From the NCBI GenBank assembly GCA_022841625.1, contig JALHRD010000004.1, forward strand, positions 124,001 to 188,000: DNA of 64,000 nucleotides, in the 5' to 3' direction. Source of the stretch: Xanthobacteraceae bacterium (GTDB lineage: Bacteria; Pseudomonadota; Alphaproteobacteria; Rhizobiales; Xanthobacteraceae). Under the pieces are notes generated by a model. That model was not told where the DNA came from. It saw nothing but the letters and a program-made list of their open reading frames with translations, and made no database searches. Each line of letters begins with the position of its first letter. Position 1 is the stretch's first letter. Of this stretch, positions 51,991 through 61,077 are shown one piece after another. Position numbers and translations under genes: made by a program.

Positions 51991-54264
51991 TTAATTGCCG
52001 CGCACCGTGCCGGTCGGTTGGCGGTCGGAGGCGGAAGCGACCGTGCCTCTCGGCGTCGCAGGCGGCAGGTTTTCGGCGTCGGCGCGGCTTTCAGGTGTTT
52101 CGCGGGTGGCGAGCGCGCGCGTGACCTCGTCCATGGTGTGCTCCAGCCGGACCAAGATTTCCGCGCCGCGGCGGGTCAGCACATATTGTCGCGCATTCGG
52201 CGCAATCGGGCGGCGGGCATCGGCGAGCGGCGGTCGTGCGGCCTGGCCGGGCGCCTGCGGACCGACGCCGGGCAGCGGCCGCAGCTCGATCCCCTCATGC
52301 GCGTGAATCATGATTTGCTGCCAGGTCATGGCCGGCAGCGAGCCGCCGGTCATGCGGTTGGTCACTTGATAGTCGTCATTGCCGTACCAGACGCCGGCGA
52401 TGTAGTTGCCGGTGTAGCCGATGAACCAAGCATCGCGATAGGCATTGGTGGTGCCGGTCTTGCCAGCGATCGGGATGCCGGGAAGCATGGCGCGGCGGCC
52501 GGTGCCTTGTTCCGCCGCCAAGTTGAGCATCATGTTGATGTCGGTGGCGACTTGCGGATCGATGACTTGGACCGGCTTGCGGCCGTCGCGATCGAACCGC
52601 CACACCAGATCGCCGGTGCCGGTGCGCACCTCAAGCAGGGCATGCGGCGTAATCGATTGGCCGCGGTTGACGAAGATGCCGAAAGCGCCGGTGTGGTCGA
52701 GCACCGTGACTTCGTTGGCGCCGATCGGCATTGACGGGGTGTCGATCAAAGGCGAACGCAGGCCGGCCTTGCGCGCCAAGTCGCGGATCCTGGCGCGGCC
52801 GGCTTTGGGATTGCCATTACCCAGCGCGATCGACAGCTTGACCGGTACCACGTTGATTGAGCGTTGCAGTGCCGCGGTCAGCGACATCGAGCCGGAATAT
52901 CCGCCAGAATAATTCTTCGGGCACCAATTGCCGATGCAGACCGGCGAGTCGACCACCACCGAGGTCGGCCGGAAGCCCTTGCTCTGCAACGCCGCGGCAT
53001 AGACATAAGGCTTAAACGACGAGCCGGGCTGGCGCAGCGCGTCGGTGGCGCGGTTGAACTGGCTTTCGCCGTAATCGCGGCCGCCGACCATGGCGCGCAC
53101 TGCGCCGTCGTGTTCCATCAGCACCGCGGCCGCCTGCCGAGCGCGGTATTCGCGGCCGTGCTGGCGCAGCATGGTCTCGACCGCCAGTTCCGCCTGCCGC
53201 TGAAGGTTGAGATCGACCGCCAGCCGCGCCACGAATACGCGGTCGCTGCCGCTACGCGGCAGCGTCGCCGCAAGCTTCTTCATCTCGTCAAACGCCCAAT
53301 CGAGATAATAATTGGGCGCGCGCTCGTCGCGCCGATCGATCACCGACGAGGGGTTGCGCCGTGCGCCGAACACTTGGCCCTCGGTCATGAATCCAGCTTC
53401 GACCAGATTGTCGAGCACGACATTGGCGCGGGCACGGGCGGCCGGCAGATTGACATGCGGCGCGAATTTCGACGGGGCCTTGAACAGGCCGGCGAGCATG
53501 GCGGCCTCGGCCAAGTTTACGTCGCGCGCCGATTTGTTGAAGTAGAACTGCGCGGCGGCGTCGACGCCATAGGTGCCGCCGCCGAGATAGGCGCGGTCGA
53601 GATAGAGCTTGAGAATGTCGTTTTTCGACAAGCGGACTTCGAGCCACACCGCCAGGAACGCTTCCTTCACCTTGCGCTCGATGGTGCGCTCGTTGGACAG
53701 AAACAGGTTCTTGGCAAGCTGCTGGGTGATCGAGGAGCCGCCCTGCACCACGCCGCCGGCGCGCGCATTGCTGATCATCGCGCGCACGGTGCCGGCGATA
53801 TCGATGCCGAAATGCTCGTAGAAACGCCGGTCTTCGGTTCCGAGCACCGCCTTGATCAGATGGTCGGGAAATTCGTCGAGCGGAACGGCGTCGTTATGGC
53901 GGATGCCGCGCGAGCCGATTTCGTTGCCGTAGCGGTCCAAGAAGGTGACCGCGAGCTGCGAGGCTTTCAGCCAATCCTCTTCGGTGGTTTCGCGGAACGC
54001 CGGGATCGCCAGCGCCAGCGCCAGCACCAGGCCGCCCGCGCCCAGCGACAAGCCTTCCGAGATGGGCTCGACCAGATACCAGCGCCGCCAGCCCGACACA
54101 TGGAAGCGGTCCATGAATACGGTGAAGCGCTCGTATAACTCACGGCCCCACCGCCGGCTGTCGTACAGTCCGGAATCGATGCGCGCGTCGAGGTCGAGCA
54201 GGAAGCGATTGAGCTTCGCCTTCCAGCCTTCCTTCTGCGGGTCTTTGCCGATGAGGTCGTCCAA
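51991..54264 (-). CDS. Penicillin-binding protein 1A family (GT51-transpeptidase)
   Basis: 757 residues from a TTG at 54264. A membrane helix (about 70-95) precedes the glycosyltransferase 51 domain (TEDRRFYEHFGIDIAG, GGSSITQQLAKNLFL) and the transpeptidase domain with active-site RQPGSSFKP and KTGTTNAYRD motifs. It polymerises and cross-links peptidoglycan. The C-terminal ~90 residues are low-complexity. The N-terminal ~65 residues before the helix are cytoplasmic and charged. No clear ribosome-binding site marks the start. Confidence 0.93.
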   Translation of the reverse strand: MDDLIGKDPQKEGWKAKLNRFLLDLDARIDSGLYDSRRWGRELYERFTVFMDRFHVSGWRRWYLVEPISEGLSLGAGGLVLALALAIPAFRETTEEDWLKASQLAVTFLDRYGNEIGSRGIRHNDAVPLDEFPDHLIKAVLGTEDRRFYEHFGIDIAGTVRAMISNARAGGVVQGGSSITQQLAKNLFLSNERTIERKVKEAFLAVWLEVRLSKNDILKLYLDRAYLGGGTYGVDAAAQFYFNKSARDVNLAEAAMLAGLFKAPSKFAPHVNLPAARARANVVLDNLVEAGFMTEGQVFGARRNPSSVIDRRDERAPNYYLDWAFDEMKKLAATLPRSGSDRVFVARLAVDLNLQRQAELAVETMLRQHGREYRARQAAAVLMEHDGAVRAMVGGRDYGESQFNRATDALRQPGSSFKPYVYAAALQSKGFRPTSVVVDSPVCIGNWCPKNYSGGYSGSMSLTAALQRSINVVPVKLSIALGNGNPKAGRARIRDLARKAGLRSPLIDTPSMPIGANEVTVLDHTGAFGIFVNRGQSITPHALLEVRTGTGDLVWRFDRDGRKPVQVIDPQVATDINMMLNLAAEQGTGRRAMLPGIPIAGKTGTTNAYRDAWFIGYTGNYIAGVWYGNDDYQVTNRMTGGSLPAMTWQQIMIHAHEGIELRPLPGVGPQAPGQAARPPLADARRPIAPNARQYVLTRRGAEILVRLEHTMDEVTRALATRETPESRADAENLPPATPRGTVASASDRQPTGTVRGN

Positions 54265-54647
54265 GGCCTCGGGTCCGCTGTTGTGGCCGCGCGCGCGTCA
54301 GGTCGTGCCGACCTGCCGGTCGATATTATCCGCAAGTCTGTCTTTGGTGAACGACTGTTCAGTTGTGGCCAATATTGCTGGCACAATTAGGGCCGCACCA
54401 GCCGTGCTTGGCACGAATTCACCGCAAAACGTAGCCGATTTAAGGCCCTGGCACTATTGCAGGCGGGTGACAGGACGGCAGGAAAGCGCGGGGGCTGTGG
54501 AGAAAGGGTATCGGGGTGAGGAGATATCTTACACCGCCGACCCTCTTACACCGCCCCTGTAAGATCGAAAAACGCGATAATTATTTTTTATATCAATGAC
54601 TTATCGTTTCGATCTTACATCTTACAGCAAAATGCGCAAACTTGCGT
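54265..54647. other. Intergenic region with repeats, left side of the restriction island
   Basis: About 380 bp without a gene. It holds a direct repeat TCTTACACCGCC (54527-54538, 54544-54555) and the inverted repeat described separately (54558-54619), around a very AT-rich core. No coding frame with support is seen. Confidence 0.55.
54558..54619. repeat. Inverted repeat with AT-rich core
   Basis: Perfect 13-bp arms TGTAAGATCGAAA (54558-54570) and TTTCGATCTTACA (54607-54619) enclose 36 bp that are almost entirely A/T in the middle. A further CTTACA follows at 54621-54626, and two TCTTACACCGCC direct repeats precede it. Could be an operator, a recombination site or an insertion scar. Confidence 0.6.
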
Positions 54648-54797
54648 CTAACGGACCTCCGGCTTGCGCTCAGCCGTGCGACGGCGGAGTTCGCGGTCAT
54701 CCTGCAAGATGAATAGCCGCAGCATAGCAAGCACCATCACCAGAATCGCGACCGGCGTGACCAGTGCAACGATCTTGAGCATTTCAAAGTCGGTCAT
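54648..54797 (-). CDS. 49-residue single-pass membrane protein
   Basis: ATG at 54797 follows GGGAGG with about 8-base spacing. The product MTDFEMLKIVALV... has one hydrophobic helix (about 8-30) and a charged cytoplasmic tail (DDRELRRRTAERKPEVR). The good ribosome-binding site and clear topology support a real gene. No family is recognised. Confidence 0.6.
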   Translation of the reverse strand: MTDFEMLKIVALVTPVAILVMVLAMLRLFILQDDRELRRRTAERKPEVR

Positions 54798-54829
54798 TCA
54801 CGCAGCCTCCCGGGCAAGAGCCTACCTAA

Positions 54830-55012
54830 TTAATGTAGGAAGCCGATGCCTGCACAAACGACCACAATGGCGATGACGTCGATGGTTGCGAGCCGCAATT
54901 CGGCGATGCCATAGGCCAAAAACAACGCCCCCGACATATGGAACATAACATGAACAAATTCAAGGGCTGATCCGGTGGTTTCTTGGTTTCGACCATCACG
55001 TTTCTCTGCCAA
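54830..55012 (-). CDS. Possible small membrane protein
   Basis: An open frame of 60 codons from a TTG at 55012, with MFHMSGALFLAYGI and VIAIVVVCAGIGF as two hydrophobic stretches. It lies just upstream of the 49-residue membrane protein on the same strand. Start and reality are uncertain; an internal ATG would leave about 38 residues. Confidence 0.3.
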   Translation of the reverse strand: MAEKRDGRNQETTGSALEFVHVMFHMSGALFLAYGIAELRLATIDVIAIVVVCAGIGFLH

Positions 55013-55047
55013 CGTGATTGTCCAAAACCGAGGCGAGGCGCGGCCGG

Positions 55048-56505
55048 ATGTTCGAACAGACCTTCAAGAATATCGACGATGTCCTTTGGAAAGAGGCCGG
55101 CTGCGCCACCGAGCTCGACTACACCGAGCAGACCTCGTGGATTCTGTTCCTCAAATATCTCGATGATCTGGAGCGGACCAACGCGCAGAAGGCCGAGCTG
55201 GCGGGCAAGAAATACCAACCCATCATCGACCAAGCGCGCCGCTGGTCGGCGTGGGCGGCGCCGAAAAAGCCCGATGGCGCGTTCGATCACGACAAGGCGC
55301 TGACCGGCGACGACCTCATCGAATACGTCGATGAAAAGCTGTTCCCCTACCTGAAGGGCTTCCGGTCGCGTGCGGAGGGCGCCGACACCATCGAATACAA
55401 GATCGGCGAGATCTTCAGCGAGATCGAAAACAAGTTCCGCAGCGGCTATTCGCTACGCGACGCGCTGGAACTGGTCGACGCCCTGAGCTTCAAATCGCAG
55501 GAGCAAAAACACGAGCTGTCGCATCTCTACGAAGCCAAGCTCCGCAACATGGGCAACGCAGGGCGCAACGGCGGCGAATACTACACCCCGCGCCCGCTGA
55601 TCCGCGCCATGATCCAAGTGGTCAACCCGCGGATCGGCGAGCGCATCTATGACGGCGCGTGCGGCTCGGCGGGCTTTCTCTGCGAATCCTTCGATTATCT
55701 CACGCGCGAGCGCGACACGCTTTCGACCAAGGACCTCAGCACGCTTCAGACGCGGACATTCTACGGCAAGGAGAAGAAGAGCCTCGCTTATGTGATCGGC
55801 ATCATGAACATGATCCTGCACGGCATCGAGGCGCCGAACATCGTTCATGCCAACACGCTCGCCGAAAACATCAGCGACATCCAGGACAAGGATCGCTTCG
55901 ACGTGGTGCTGGCCAATCCGCCGTTCGGCGGCAAGGAGCGGCCGGAGGTGCAGCAGAATTTCCCGATCAAGACCGGCGAGACCGCGTTCCTGTTTCTCCA
56001 GCATTTCATCAAGTCGCTGAAAGCCGGCGGCCGCGCCGCCATCGTGATCAAGAACACGTTTCTGTCGAATACCGACAATGCCTCGGTGGCGCTGCGCAAG
56101 GAGCTTCTGGAGAACTGCAACCTGCACACGGTGCTCGACATGCCGGGCGGCACCTTCCAGGGCGCGGGCGTCAAGACCGTGGTGCTGTTTTTCGAGAAGG
56201 GCGCGCCGACCCGCAAGATCTGGTTCTACAAGCTCGATCCCGGCCGCAATCTTGGGAAGACCAATCCGCTCAACGACGAGGACCTCAAGGATTTCGTGGC
56301 GTTGCAGGCGACGTTCGAGGACAGCGACAATTCATGGACGGTCGACGCCAAGAGCATCGACAAGGCCACCTGTGACCTCTCGGCGAAGAACCCCAATAAG
56401 GCCGACGAGACGGCGCTGCGTGACCCAAAGGACATCATCGCCGAGATGGCGGCGCTCGATGTGGAGAGTGCGGAGATTCTTGCGGGCATCGGGAGAATGC
56501 TGTGA
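55048..56505 (+). CDS. hsdM: Type I restriction-modification DNA methyltransferase subunit
   Basis: 485 residues from ATG 55048 (MFEQTFKNIDDVLW); a TTG ten codons earlier is possible. The N-terminal helical HsdM_N domain (about 1-125) is followed by the N6-adenine methyltransferase with the SAM motif DGACGSAGF (about 202-210) and catalytic NPPFGG (about 290-295). It methylates adenine in both half-sites when complexed with HsdS. Its stop overlaps the hsdS GTG start by 4 bp (GTGA). Confidence 0.96.
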   Translation: MFEQTFKNIDDVLWKEAGCATELDYTEQTSWILFLKYLDDLERTNAQKAELAGKKYQPIIDQARRWSAWAAPKKPDGAFDHDKALTGDDLIEYVDEKLFPYLKGFRSRAEGADTIEYKIGEIFSEIENKFRSGYSLRDALELVDALSFKSQEQKHELSHLYEAKLRNMGNAGRNGGEYYTPRPLIRAMIQVVNPRIGERIYDGACGSAGFLCESFDYLTRERDTLSTKDLSTLQTRTFYGKEKKSLAYVIGIMNMILHGIEAPNIVHANTLAENISDIQDKDRFDVVLANPPFGGKERPEVQQNFPIKTGETAFLFLQHFIKSLKAGGRAAIVIKNTFLSNTDNASVALRKELLENCNLHTVLDMPGGTFQGAGVKTVVLFFEKGAPTRKIWFYKLDPGRNLGKTNPLNDEDLKDFVALQATFEDSDNSWTVDAKSIDKATCDLSAKNPNKADETALRDPKDIIAEMAALDVESAEILAGIGRML

Positions 56506-57719
56506 GGGAGGGATGGGCCGTCCGACCACTTGAAGAGGTCGCTGATGCTTGTCTTGGCAAGATGCTCGACAAGAACAAGAACCGCGGAGAAGCCAAGCCC
56601 TACCTGCGCAACTTGAATGTTCGATGGTTCGAATTTGATCTGAGCGACATGTTAGAAATGCGCTTCGAAGAGGGCGAGCGCGAGCGCTATACGGCGAGGA
56701 AGGGCGATCTTCTAATTTGCGAGGGCGGCTATCCAGGTCGGGCGGCAATTTGGCCGTACGATGAGCCAATATATTTTCAAAAGGCGCTACATAGAGTCCG
56801 ATTTCAGGAGCCAGAGCGCGCCAAGTGGTTTCTATACTATCTTTATCTTTGCGATCTCAATGGATCGCTGCATGATTATTTCACTGGTGCGGGCATTCAA
56901 CATTTTACAGGTGAGGCCTTGAAGCGGTTTCGTATCCCACTTCCCCCGCTTCCCGAACAACAACGCATTGTCGCCATTCTGGACGGGGCCTTTGCGGGGC
57001 TGGCGACCGCGGCAGCCAACGCCAAGAAGAATTTGCAGAACAGTAGCGAGCTGTTTGATGGCTATCTCGAATCTATTTTTTCTCGAAAGGGGCAGGGATG
57101 GGTTGATAGAGTCGTGGGAGAGGTTGCCGACTGCTGCCTCGGTAAGATGCTCGACAAGAGCAAAAACCGCGGAGAACTAAAGCCGTATCTTCGAAACCTG
57201 AACGTGCGTTGGTTTGAGTTTGATCTCTCTGACATTCTTGAGATGCGCTTCGAAGAGGACGAAAAAGATCGCTATTCAGCCATCAAAGGTGACCTCCTAA
57301 TCTGCGAGGGTGGATATCCGGGACGAGGTGCAATTTGGCAGGATGAGCAGCCGATCTATTTTCAGAAAGCGATTCATCGTGTTCGGTTCCGTACGCCTTA
57401 CCTCAACAAGTGGTTTTTGTATTTTCTCTATCTTATGGACGCAAAAGGCGAACTCCGTCGCCATTTCACAGGCGCTGGAATTCAACATTTTACGGGACAG
57501 GCATTGTCAAAATTTAAGTTTCCAAACCCTCCAGCAGCAGAGGTCCGTGAGCATGTGGCGATATTTGATGAATTGGCAGAGCAGACCAGCGCGCTTAAGA
57601 AGATTTACGAGACAAAGCTTGGTCAACTCAGAGATATTAGACAGTCTATCCTGAAAAAGGCCTTTTCCGGCGAACTGACATCGCCGCCGTCGCAAGCGAT
57701 CAAAGAGGCCGCCGAGTGA
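56502..57719 (+). CDS. hsdS: Type I specificity subunit with two near-identical target-recognition domains
   Basis: 405 residues, GTG start overlapping hsdM. Layout: TRD1 (about 8-145), central conserved helices (PPLPEQQRIVAILDGAFAGL, about 145-195), TRD2 (about 205-340), C-terminal conserved helices (about 345-395, ending ILKKAFSGEL). The two TRDs align without gaps over about 138 residues with roughly 75% identity by eye (CLGKMLDK, KPYLRNLNVRWFEFDLSD, GDLLICEGGYPGR, FTGAGIQHFTG shared). Usually they are unrelated. This predicts that both half-sites are the same in inverted order. The DNA copies differ at many third positions, so the duplication is not fresh. Base composition is lower in GC than hsdM and hsdR. 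Confidence 0.95.
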   Translation: MREGWAVRPLEEVADACLGKMLDKNKNRGEAKPYLRNLNVRWFEFDLSDMLEMRFEEGERERYTARKGDLLICEGGYPGRAAIWPYDEPIYFQKALHRVRFQEPERAKWFLYYLYLCDLNGSLHDYFTGAGIQHFTGEALKRFRIPLPPLPEQQRIVAILDGAFAGLATAAANAKKNLQNSSELFDGYLESIFSRKGQGWVDRVVGEVADCCLGKMLDKSKNRGELKPYLRNLNVRWFEFDLSDILEMRFEEDEKDRYSAIKGDLLICEGGYPGRGAIWQDEQPIYFQKAIHRVRFRTPYLNKWFLYFLYLMDAKGELRRHFTGAGIQHFTGQALSKFKFPNPPAAEVREHVAIFDELAEQTSALKKIYETKLGQLRDIRQSILKKAFSGELTSPPSQAIKEAAE

Positions 57720-57724
57720 ACGCC

Positions 57725-57931
57725 TCACTGCAATTCGTTCTCGACCTCCGCAAGCTTCGCCAGATGCCGCAGCAGGCCGGTCTTGAGCGGGCGGTTGCCG
57801 TGAATGGGAATCGACAGCCGCACGATGCTGCCTGGCTTGCCGTAGATGTGATGGCTGCCCGCGACCCGCAGCAGCCGCCAGCCGCGACGTTCCACCAGCC
57901 GTGCAAATTCACGGCCGGAAACCACCTTCAT
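57725..57931 (-). CDS. hicA: HicA mRNA-interferase toxin
   Basis: 68 residues: the double-stranded RNA-binding-like fold of HicA with the catalytic His in GSHHIYG (25-31), preceded by GREFARLVERRGWRLLR. HicA cleaves mRNA when released from HicB. The start overlaps the hicB stop by 4 bp. It lies on the strand opposite to the hsd genes, 5 bp from the hsdS stop. Confidence 0.92.
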   Translation of the reverse strand: MKVVSGREFARLVERRGWRLLRVAGSHHIYGKPGSIVRLSIPIHGNRPLKTGLLRHLAKLAEVENELQ

Positions 57932-58131
57932 AAAGCGATTTCCAGAATGCGCTGCTTGCCGCCGGGTTTCGGCTCGGCGATGTCGACGGACAGGCAGCCC
58001 TCGATCGCCTCATGCAGGTTGCGCATCAGTTCGTCCATGGTGTCGCCCTGCGTCGCACAGCCCGGAATGGCGGGGACCTCGGCCCAGAAGCCGCCTTCCT
58101 CCGCCTCATGCACGACGGCCTTGATCTTCAT
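57928..58131 (-). CDS. hicB: HicB antitoxin
   Basis: 67 residues: the HicB partial RNase H-like domain (AVVHEAEEGGFWAEVPAIPGCATQG; ELMRNLHEAIEGCL). There is no clear C-terminal DNA-binding helix-turn-helix or ribbon-helix-helix, so autoregulation may need another arrangement. hicB precedes hicA and the 72-bp gap to hsdR should contain the promoter for the pair. Confidence 0.92.
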   Translation of the reverse strand: MKIKAVVHEAEEGGFWAEVPAIPGCATQGDTMDELMRNLHEAIEGCLSVDIAEPKPGGKQRILEIAL

Positions 58132-58203
58132 GGGTTGCTCCGCTGATTCCTGGTCACCGCTGACTTATCTATTATCACATTCCGCCCGTGGGAGGGGGAT
58201 GGC

Positions 58204-60504
58204 GTGAACGAGGCGGAAACCCGCGCCGAACTGATCGATCCCGCGCTGCGGGCGGCGGGCTGGGGTATCGTCGCCGATAGCCGGGTCCGCCGTGAGACCA
58301 TCTGCCCCGGCCGCATCGAAGGCGCGGGTCGGCGCGGCAAGCCGGAAATCGCCGACTATGTGCTGACCCTCCGCAATCACAAGCTGGCGGTGATCGAAGC
58401 CAAGGCCCGCGATAAGCCCGACACCGAAGGCGTCGGGCAGGCCAAGGCTTATGCCGAAAAGCTCCAGGCGCGCTTTGCCTATTCCACCAACGGCCGGCGC
58501 ATTTATCAGATCGACATGCAGACCGGAGCGGAAGCCTATGTTGAGAGCTATCCGACACCGGACGAGCTTTGGGCGAGGGTGTTCGCCAAGCCCAATGCCT
58601 GGCGCGACCGCTTCGCCGCCGTCCCGTTTGAAGAACGCGGCGGCACCTGGCAGACGCGCTATTATCAGCACAACGCGATTGAAAACGCGCTGGAGGCAAT
58701 CGCTGCCGGCAAGCAACGCATCCTGCTGACACTCGCCACCGGCACCGGCAAGACCGCGATCGCCTTCCAGATTGCCTGGGCGCTGTTCCAGAGCCGCTGG
58801 AATCTGTCGCGCGAGCCGACGCGGCGGCCGCGCATCCTGTTCCTGGCCGACCGCAACATCCTGGCGGATCAGGCCTACAACGCCTTCGCGGCGTTTCCCG
58901 ATGACGCGCTGGCGCGCATCAAGCCGGAGGAAATCCGCCGGCAAGGCCGCGTGCCGAAAAACGCCAGTATCTTCTTCACGATCTTCCAGACGTTCATGAG
59001 CGGCACCGGGCCGGACGGACAGCCCGCGCCCTATTTTGGCGATTATCCGCCGGATTTCTTCGATTTCATCGTCATCGACGAATGCCATCGCGGCGGCGCT
59101 AATGACGAGAGCAACTGGCGTGGCATCCTCGATTATTTTTCGCCGGCGGTTCAGCTTGGCCTGACCGCGACCCCCAAGCGGCGCGACAATGTCGACACCT
59201 ACGCTTATTTCGGCGAGCCGGTTTACAGCTATTCGCTGAAAGAGGGCATCAATGACGGCTTCCTGACGCCGTTCAAGGTCAAGCAGATCGCCACCACGCT
59301 CGACGATTACGTCTACACACCCGACGACAAAGTGGTCGAAGGCGAAGTCGAGGAAGGCAAGCGCTACCGCGAGCCGCAGTTCAACCGCACCATCGAGATC
59401 GAGGAGCGCGAGCGTTACCGCGTCAAGCTGTTCATGGACCAGATCGATCAGCGCGAGAAGGCGCTGGTGTTCTGCGCCACACAAGGGCACGCGCTGCTGG
59501 TGCGCGACCTGATCAACCAGATGAAGACCAGCAGCGACCCGAATTATTGCGTGCGGGTCACGGCTGATGATGGCGGGCTGGGCGAGCAGTGGTTGCGGAC
59601 GTTCCAGGACAACGAAAAGACCATCCCGACCATCCTGACCACCTCGCAGAAGCTGTCGACCGGCGTTGATGCGCGCAATGTCCGCAATATCGTACTGATG
59701 CGGCCAATCGGCACCATGATCGAATTCAAGCAGATCATCGGTCGCGGCACGCGGCTGTTCGACGGCAAGGACTATTTCACGATCTATGATTTCGTGAAGG
59801 CCTATGAGCACTTCAATGATCCCGAATGGGATGGCGAGCCGATCGAGCCTGAGCAAGCCAAGCCGCGCCCTGTGGGCATGGCGGAGGAAGGCCGGGAATT
59901 GGACGGTGAGCCGCCGGCCGCGCGGCCCCAAAAGATCAAGATCAAGCTCGCCGATGGCAAAGAGCGCACCATCCAGAGCATGATGGCGACCACGTTCTGG
60001 AGCCCGGACGGCAAGCCGATTTCGGCCAACCAGTTTGTCGAGAAGCTGTTCGGAGAGCTGCCACGGTTCTTCAAGGACGAAGCGGAGCTTCGCAGACTGT
60101 GGAGCCGGCCGGACACCAGGAAGCGCTTGCTGGCGGGCCTTGCCGAAAAAGGCTTTGCCGGCGAGCAGCTTGCTGAGATCAGCCGCATGATCAATGCGGA
60201 GAAAAGCGACCTGTTCGACGTGCTGGCCTATATCGGATTTGCGCTAGCGCCCATTACGCGGTCAGAACGGGTTGAGGCGTGCAAGGATGTCATTCTTGCG
60301 CGCTATGACGCCAAGCTTCAGTCGTTTCTAGATTTCGTGCTGGCGCAATATGTTAGGCAGGGCGTGCGTGAGCTTGACCAGGAGAAGCTGGGCGATCTCC
60401 TGCAACTGAAATATCATACGATTGACGACGCTGCCGCGCAGTTGGGCGGGGTTCCGACCATCCGCGACACCTTTGTTGGATTTCAGCGGTACTTGTACGA
60501 TTGA
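58204..60504 (+). CDS. hsdR: Type I restriction endonuclease motor/nuclease subunit (EcoEI type)
   Basis: 766 residues from GTG 58204 (GGGAGGGGG upstream). The N-terminal PD-(D/E)xK nuclease has D51 and E65-x-K67 (ADYVLTL, AVIEAKA). The SF2 translocase follows with Walker A ATGTGKT (178-184), DECH (292-295) and motif VI QIIGRGTRLF; the C-terminal EcoEI-R domain is present (YVRQGVRELDQEKLGDLL). It translocates and cuts unmethylated DNA with HsdM-HsdS. All nuclease and helicase motifs look intact. It is separated from hsdS by hicBA. Confidence 0.95.
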   Translation: MNEAETRAELIDPALRAAGWGIVADSRVRRETICPGRIEGAGRRGKPEIADYVLTLRNHKLAVIEAKARDKPDTEGVGQAKAYAEKLQARFAYSTNGRRIYQIDMQTGAEAYVESYPTPDELWARVFAKPNAWRDRFAAVPFEERGGTWQTRYYQHNAIENALEAIAAGKQRILLTLATGTGKTAIAFQIAWALFQSRWNLSREPTRRPRILFLADRNILADQAYNAFAAFPDDALARIKPEEIRRQGRVPKNASIFFTIFQTFMSGTGPDGQPAPYFGDYPPDFFDFIVIDECHRGGANDESNWRGILDYFSPAVQLGLTATPKRRDNVDTYAYFGEPVYSYSLKEGINDGFLTPFKVKQIATTLDDYVYTPDDKVVEGEVEEGKRYREPQFNRTIEIEERERYRVKLFMDQIDQREKALVFCATQGHALLVRDLINQMKTSSDPNYCVRVTADDGGLGEQWLRTFQDNEKTIPTILTTSQKLSTGVDARNVRNIVLMRPIGTMIEFKQIIGRGTRLFDGKDYFTIYDFVKAYEHFNDPEWDGEPIEPEQAKPRPVGMAEEGRELDGEPPAARPQKIKIKLADGKERTIQSMMATTFWSPDGKPISANQFVEKLFGELPRFFKDEAELRRLWSRPDTRKRLLAGLAEKGFAGEQLAEISRMINAEKSDLFDVLAYIGFALAPITRSERVEACKDVILARYDAKLQSFLDFVLAQYVRQGVRELDQEKLGDLLQLKYHTIDDAAAQLGGVPTIRDTFVGFQRYLYD

Positions 60505-60579
60505 CGGCTCGATATCCACAGCAAACTCCCCTTGGGCTGCTATGGTTAAATCCATGACGCGGCCAAATGCGATTCCCTG

Positions 60580-61077
60580 ATGCCCCCCGATAACGCCGAC
60601 GACACCCCGTTCTGGAAGCGCAAAGCCCTGTCGGAGATGACCGACCGGGAGTGGGAATCGCTGTGCGACGGCTGCGGCAAGTGCTGTCTGGTCAAGCTCG
60701 AGGATGCCGACGATTCCTCAAAAACCTATTTCACCGATGTCGGCTGCAAGCTGCTCGATGGCGAGACTTGCCGCTGCACCGACTACGCCCATCGCACCGA
60801 CAAGGTAAAGGACTGCGTGCGGCTGACGCCGCGCAACATCCGCCGCATCGTCTGGCTGCCGCCGTCCTGCGGCTATCGGCTGGTCGCCGATGGCAAGGAT
60901 CTGTACTGGTGGCATCCGCTGATTTCAGGCGATCCGGAAACCGTCCACATCGCCGGCGTCTCGGTGCGCGGCAAAGTCGGCGCGTCGGAGCAAGCGGTGC
61001 GCGACGACGAGCTTGAGGATCGCATTGTCGATTGGCCGCTGCGGTTGTCGCGCTTAGCGCGTCGAAGACGCGCGTGA
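60580..61077 (+). CDS. YcgN/UPF0260 cysteine-cluster protein
   Basis: 165 residues. The Cys motif [15 protein letters not shown] and [15 protein letters not shown] are the UPF0260/YkgJ-type metal- or cluster-binding sites; [26 protein letters not shown] is the YcgN block. It is a cytoplasmic protein of unknown function. The last residues (SRLARRRRA) and stop codon lie within the first unit of the 32-bp tandem array, so the C-terminus is partly repeat-derived. Confidence 0.88.
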   Translation: MPPDNADDTPFWKRKALSEMTDREWESLCDGCGKCCLVKLEDADDSSKTYFTDVGCKLLDGETCRCTDYAHRTDKVKDCVRLTPRNIRRIVWLPPSCGYRLVADGKDLYWWHPLISGDPETVHIAGVSVRGKVGASEQAVRDDELEDRIVDWPLRLSRLARRRRA

